Assembly: GCA_947630415.1 (NCBI GenBank) | Contig: CANRHM010000023.1 | Span: forward strand, 1 to 13,806 | DNA length: 13,806 nucleotides | Reading direction: 5' to 3' | Source: an uncultured Bacilli bacterium | GTDB taxonomy: Bacteria > Bacillota_I > Bacilli_A > RF39 > UBA660 | Shown: positions 13,679-13,806 of the stretch, piece by piece | Position numbering within the stretch: the first letter of the stretch is position 1 | Layout: every line of letters begins with the position of its first letter | The notes under the pieces: generated by a model | Databases searched by the model: none | What the model was told of the DNA's origin: nothing | The model's input: the letters and a program-made list of their open reading frames with translations, nothing else | Program-made: the position numbers and the translations under genes

Positions 13679-13806
13679 AGTTTTTTTCTTCTTGAATCTT
13701 TTGAACCTCTTCTAGGGTAAGACCTGTATATTTCATAATCGTTTCTATATCAAGATTATTTTTTAACATGTTTAAAACGATTTCTTTTTGAGTTTTTTGA
13801 ATTCCT
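13677..13806 (-). CDS. C-terminal tail of a Rpn-like (PD-(D/E)XK nuclease family) protein, cut by the window edge
   Basis: Only the last 42 codons are inside the window. They read QKTQKEIVLNMLKNN, then LDIETIMKYTGLTLEEVQKIQ, then EEKN and TAA. An amphipathic helix followed by D-I-E-x-I-x-x-x-T-G-L-x-x-E-E-V-x-x-I is the typical C-terminal tail of Rpn-family recombination-promoting nucleases / putative transposases, where it follows runs of short G-x-x-x-G-like repeats. The catalytic domain would lie beyond 13806, so the assignment rests on this tail alone. Other proteins with a small helix-turn-helix-like tail are possible. A strong terminator overlaps the stop codon, so it is not co-transcribed with ezrA. 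Confidence 0.6.
   Translation of the reverse strand, partial: GIQKTQKEIVLNMLKNNLDIETIMKYTGLTLEEVQKIQEEKN

Overview
All genes in this window are read from the minus strand, so transcription runs from high to low coordinates. The DNA is AT-rich, with standard-code genes, strong AGGAGG-type ribosome binding sites and short U-tailed terminators. EzrA and an alpha/beta-type small acid-soluble spore protein point to a low-GC Bacillota of the Bacilli or Erysipelotrichia kind from an endospore-forming lineage. I cannot name the species. The order ezrA - nifS - thiI - ssp resembles the Bacillus subtilis ezrA-(braB)-nifZ-thiI-sspA neighbourhood, and ackA is also a near neighbour there (from memory).

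Layout in the direction of transcription. The right edge holds the last 42 codons of a protein whose tail resembles Rpn/PD-(D/E)XK nuclease-type putative transposases, closed by a terminator. Next come ezrA (cell-division ring regulator) with its own promoter and terminator, and a nifS-thiI pair (cysteine desulfurase plus tRNA 4-thiouridine synthetase) with an extended -10 promoter. A small spore-protein gene follows, with a sigma-G-like promoter. After it lies a 518-residue unrecognised protein built from duplicated helical domains and long Pro/Glu-rich linkers, then a family 2 glycosyltransferase.

The middle holds a canonical acetate kinase (ackA), a gap of about 350 bases with terminators, a promoter and a possible small structured RNA, and an uncharacterised 362-residue protein. 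Then comes a second full-length acetate kinase homologue in which several catalytic and nucleotide-binding residues are replaced. This copy heads a likely operon with an NrnA-type DHH phosphoesterase, the ribosome-assembly GTPase EngB (YsxC) and a small unknown protein. A terminator closes that unit, and the promoter for the next gene, der (EngA), is embedded in it. Der runs off the left edge.

Most of this is core housekeeping DNA: translation and ribosome assembly, tRNA modification, acetate metabolism, division and spore protection. I see no CRISPR array, rRNA, tRNA, insertion sequence or prophage. The items most worth following are the degenerate acetate kinase paralogue, the repeat protein at 7445-9001, the promoter-in-terminator at der and the structured intergenic segment near 4840-5020.
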